Shown here: piece after piece, positions 61,689 to 64,000 of the stretch
How the letters are laid out: each line of letters starts with the position of its first letter
Position numbering within the stretch: position 1 is the stretch's first letter
Origin: Candidatus Peregrinibacteria bacterium GW2011_GWA2_33_10
GTDB taxonomy: Bacteria > Patescibacteriota > Gracilibacteria > UBA1369 > GWC2-33-13
DNA length: 64,000 bases
Assembly: GCA_000989565.1 (NCBI GenBank)
Contig: LBOO01000001.1
Span: 1-64,000 of the forward strand
Reading direction: 5' to 3'
The notes under the pieces: model-generated
Seen by the model: the letters and a program-made list of their open reading frames with translations, nothing else
Told to the model about the DNA's origin: nothing
The model's database searches: none
Translations under genes and position numbers: made by a program

Positions 61689-62645
61689 ATGGATAAAAAA
61701 CTGATAATAGAAAAAACTCACAACCAAAAATATAAATTAAATCCCAAAAACAAAATTTATAAAAAAGATTTATATAGATTTGGCATTTTGAGCATACATC
61801 AGGATATAGCGCCGCACAAAAAAGACATAACCACACAATTAATATTTAATTCTAAAAATATTCAAACAAAAGCCCTGATTTTTGCCAAACAAAAAGGAAT
61901 AATAAGTGGTTTAAATGAAATAACATGGATTATAAACGAATATAGTAGCATTTTTCATACGAAAATATCACTACAAACATTCATTAAAGATGGAGAAAAA
62001 GTCGAGAAACAAAATAAAATTCTTCTTCTGGAAGGGCCTATAAATCATCTGTTAATACTCGAACGAACAATATTAAACATTCTTCAAAGAATGAGTGGAA
62101 TAAGCACAAAAACAACTGAAATTATCGCTAAAGTAAATAAAATCAATCCTGAAATATTAATCACCACCACCAGAAAAACACCATATGGTCTATTGGATAA
62201 AAAAGCGGCCCAAGTAGGCGGAGCAGGCACACATCGTTTAAATTTATCCGATGCTGTATTAATAAAAGATACACACTTGGATTTTTTTGACAGAAATATT
62301 TCTGAAGTACTCAATAAAATCCTCAAATCAACAAACTTTGGAAAGTTCGTTGAAATAGAAGTTCAAAATGAAGAAGAAGCGCGGGTAGCAGCGCAAACAT
62401 TTAACGAAAATAAGTATACAGGGACTGTTTTATTAGACAACTTCAGTTCCGAAAAAATTAATAATTGCGTTAATCAACTAAAAAAGCAGAACTTATTTGA
62501 AAAAATCATTTTGGAAGCCTCCGGCGGAATCACGGAAGATAATATTGAAGAATACGCCAAAAACGAAATTGATATCATATCTCTTGGCTCTCTGACACAT
62601 TCTGCACAGGCTCTTGATCTGGCGATGACAATTGAAAAAAAATAG
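61689..62645 (+). CDS. nadC: Nicotinate-nucleotide pyrophosphorylase (QPRTase)
   Basis: Converts quinolinate and PRPP to nicotinate mononucleotide in NAD synthesis. From the ATG at 61689 the protein has 318 residues, slightly longer than usual. Signatures: EDI-like start QDIAPHKKDITTQ (about 40), ERTILNILQRMSGISTKT, TTRKTPYGLLDKKAAQVGGAGTHRLNLSDAVLIKD and the phosphate loop EASGGITEDNI with SLGSLTHSA. A TTG at 61671 is a less likely start. nadA and nadB are not in the window. Confidence 0.93.
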   Translation: MDKKLIIEKTHNQKYKLNPKNKIYKKDLYRFGILSIHQDIAPHKKDITTQLIFNSKNIQTKALIFAKQKGIISGLNEITWIINEYSSIFHTKISLQTFIKDGEKVEKQNKILLLEGPINHLLILERTILNILQRMSGISTKTTEIIAKVNKINPEILITTTRKTPYGLLDKKAAQVGGAGTHRLNLSDAVLIKDTHLDFFDRNISEVLNKILKSTNFGKFVEIEVQNEEEARVAAQTFNENKYTGTVLLDNFSSEKINNCVNQLKKQNLFEKIILEASGGITEDNIEEYAKNEIDIISLGSLTHSAQALDLAMTIEKK

Positions 62646-62686
62646 ATAAACCAAGAACTGAAAAATATTTAAATTAAATTATTTAT

Positions 62687-62790
62687 GGCTGTGCCAGCCG
62701 AAGCTTAGCCCTAACCATGTCCACCTTCGCTAAATCTACTGTGGACAGTCTTCCATTTCCGACTCACTTTGTTCGTCGCAAAGCGAAGGC
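62687..62790 (-). repeat. 104-bp structured repeat abutting the tRNA-Leu 3' end (copy 2)
   Basis: About 90% identical to 3301-3404 and in the same position, starting immediately after the CCA of a tRNA-Leu on the minus strand. The two tRNAs differ in sequence and anticodon, so the element is not just part of a duplicated tRNA gene. Confidence 0.8.
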
Positions 62791-62877
62791 TGGTGCCGCG
62801 GGAGAGACTCGAACTCTCACAGGTTTTACCCTACTAGCTCCTAAGGCTAGCGTGTCTACCAATTTCACCACCGCGGC
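62791..62877 (-). tRNA. tRNA-Leu (anticodon TAG)
   Basis: On the minus strand the acceptor arms GCCGCGG/CCGCGGC pair and CCA is encoded at 62791-62793. The anticodon stem CTAGC/GCTAG encloses CTTAGGA, giving anticodon TAG. The long variable arm and T-stem GAGAG/CTCTC complete a class II leucine tRNA. Confidence 0.95.
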
Positions 62878-63004
62878 GAATAAAACCATAAATTATTTAT
62901 CACATTTAGCAAACAAAAACAAACTTTTTATCAATTTTGGCCTAAGTTGTGTCATGCAAAAATTTTTATGCTATATTCTTCTTGAATTATATTTTAGTAA
63001 ACAT

Positions 63005-63907
63005 ATGCAAAAAATAATCATCGACCCCAAAAACCAAAACCGATCCCTCGGCAATTACCTCAAAAAAGAGCTGAAAATCCCAACTGCCCTGATCCATAAA
63101 CTTCTCCGCAAGAAAAAAATTAAATTAAACGATTTAAATCCGGATCTTAATTGGAAACTCCAAACCGGTTTTGAAATCAAAATTTTCGCTAATTTGAATT
63201 CCGAAAATACCTCAAAAATACACACTGTCCCTGATTTATTTTATAAAAAACATCTTAAAATCGCTTTTGAAGACGAAAATATTTTAGCCATCAATAAACA
63301 GCCTAATATAGCGGTACAGCCCGCGAAAAACATTCCATTTCATCTTACCTTGATAGCTGTCGCGGAAAAATATGCATATACCAATAATTTTAAAGCAAGA
63401 ATCGCTCATAGACTAGACAAAAACACCAGCGGAATAATTCTCTTCGCCAAAAACGAAAAAACTTACGAAGCTCTTTACAACCAATTCTTTAAAAAAACAA
63501 TTCACAAAAAATATCTGGCTTTAGTAAAAGGAATACTTCAAAAAGCGCAAACAATAGATACCCCAATAAAAGACAATTTTGATAAAATAATATCCGCCGA
63601 AACAGACATCAAACCTTTAAAAATCTATAAAAATCAAAATTGCACTCTCTTGGAATGTTCACCTCATACAGGCAGATTTCATCAAATTCGCCAGCACGTA
63701 AAATCCATTAACCACCCCATAATCATGGATGATATTTATGGCGATTTTGATTTAAATAAAAAATTCCAAAAACAATACAAATTAAAAAGACATTTCCTCC
63801 ACGCGGAAAGTATAGAATTTAAAATAGGAGATAAAAATTATTTTATAAAATGCGAATTACCGGAGGATTTGGAAAGTGTATTAAAAATTCTGACACGTAA
63901 TCCGTAA
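63005..63907 (+). CDS. RluA-family pseudouridine synthase
   Basis: 300 residues from the ATG at 63005 (MQKIIIDPKNQNRSLGNYLKKEL). An N-terminal S4-like region (about 1-60) precedes the catalytic domain with NKQPNIAVQP (about 96) and the signature RIAHRLDKNTSGIILFAKN, containing the catalytic Asp (about 137). A second conserved block is LLECSPHTGRFHQIRQHV. The family modifies 23S rRNA or tRNA; the exact site (RluC/RluD type) cannot be told. The last residues and stop lie in the heptad repeat that ends the window. Confidence 0.92.
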   Translation: MQKIIIDPKNQNRSLGNYLKKELKIPTALIHKLLRKKKIKLNDLNPDLNWKLQTGFEIKIFANLNSENTSKIHTVPDLFYKKHLKIAFEDENILAINKQPNIAVQPAKNIPFHLTLIAVAEKYAYTNNFKARIAHRLDKNTSGIILFAKNEKTYEALYNQFFKKTIHKKYLALVKGILQKAQTIDTPIKDNFDKIISAETDIKPLKIYKNQNCTLLECSPHTGRFHQIRQHVKSINHPIIMDDIYGDFDLNKKFQKQYKLKRHFLHAESIEFKIGDKNYFIKCELPEDLESVLKILTRNP

Positions 63908-64000
63908 TTTGTAATCCGTAACTCGTAATTCGTAAAAGGAATAAATTAATAAGAAGATTTTCAATTTACGAATTACGGATTACGAATTACGAATTACGGA
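63896..64000. repeat. CGTAATY-heptad inverted repeat
   Basis: Left arm (63896-63935) has tandem 7-bp units CGTAATC, CGTAATT, TGTAATC, CGTAACT, CGTAATT. A 30-nt spacer follows, then a right arm (63966-64000, cut by the window edge) with the same units inverted (ATTACGA, ATTACGG). It can form a hairpin of over 30 bp downstream of the RluA-family gene and includes that gene's stop codon. Confidence 0.8.

Noticed and set aside
62717..63004. N-terminal extension of the RluA-family frame across the tRNA-Leu and the 104-bp repeat
   Set aside because: It reads antisense through a tRNA and gives a non-homologous sequence. The family N-terminus fits the ATG at 63005.
63896..64000. CRISPR array at the right edge
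   Set aside because: The period is 7 bp with no unique spacers and the two halves are inverted. It is a heptad palindrome, not a CRISPR.

Overview
The window is AT-rich (roughly 30% GC by eye), gene-dense, and uses the standard bacterial code: TGA ends genes such as mnmA, and glycine is encoded by GGN. Almost no start codon has a Shine-Dalgarno sequence; leaders are A/T runs. This, together with small genome style, a eukaryote-like IleRS, a CPR-style VirD4/TraG-like ATPase and many short lineage-specific helical proteins, suggests a Candidate Phyla Radiation (Patescibacteria) genome. Unlike most CPR genomes it carries riboflavin, purine, NAD, threonine and leucine-pathway genes and bL9. A Peregrinibacteria-like lineage is my best guess (low confidence).

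Layout. 1-3.3 kb: tail of a transposase, then rplU, pth, obgE and uppS on the minus strand. 3.3-4.6 kb: yjbQ flanked by two outward-facing tRNA-Leu genes, each preceded by a truncated tRNA-Leu copy carrying a GC-rich palindrome. 4.6-13 kb: uvrC with a GNAT domain inserted in it, a nucleotidyltransferase-like gene, a PrsW-type protease, a broken der, a YggS-type PLP protein and an AI-2E-type permease. 13-17.6 kb: surface polysaccharide cluster (two GT4 enzymes and a Wzz-like protein with a degenerate kinase domain), then a STAS/HATPase partner-switch pair. 17.7-23.6 kb: degenerate HD-like protein, chorismate mutase, rpsB, membrane gene, tsf, ribBA, ribD. 23.6-31 kb: repeats, an M23 peptidase, a 939-residue secreted helical protein and two GT2 enzymes. 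31-38 kb: CsoR-family repressor with thioredoxin, tRNA-Gln, ribH, ribE, a threonine synthase fused to a LeuA-type regulatory domain, ridA, a sphingomyelin-synthase-like protein and leuB. 38-48.2 kb: TraG-like ATPase, ruvX, rplI, a peptide-binding protein, secG, a YvlD-type protein and ileS. 48.3-58.2 kb: an NlpC/P60-like protein, purB, purE, purC, purA, redox genes, an HD hydrolase and mnmA. 58.3-64 kb: valS, a hypothetical, nadC, tRNA-Leu and an RluA-type synthase.

How the genes fit together. ribBA and ribD, with the distant ribH and ribE, give the dedicated enzymes from GTP and ribulose-5-phosphate to riboflavin. purE, purC, purB and purA cover late IMP steps and AMP formation. thrC with a LeuA-type sensor domain lies near ridA and leuB, suggesting branched-chain amino acid control.

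Main points of interest: (1) a histidine-phosphatase domain inserted in IleRS, with an in-frame TAA inside it; (2) a GNAT domain inside UvrC, which also lacks the HhH tail; (3) the ThrC-LeuA regulatory fusion; (4) the inverted tRNA-Leu/relic duplication and a 104-bp element attached to the 3' ends of two tRNA-Leu genes; (5) heptanucleotide repeat arrays at gene ends; (6) a CsoR-family repressor lacking the metal-ligand histidine, with an operator inside its own promoter, next to a thioredoxin. der and ileS, normally essential, are both interrupted, so read-level checking matters.
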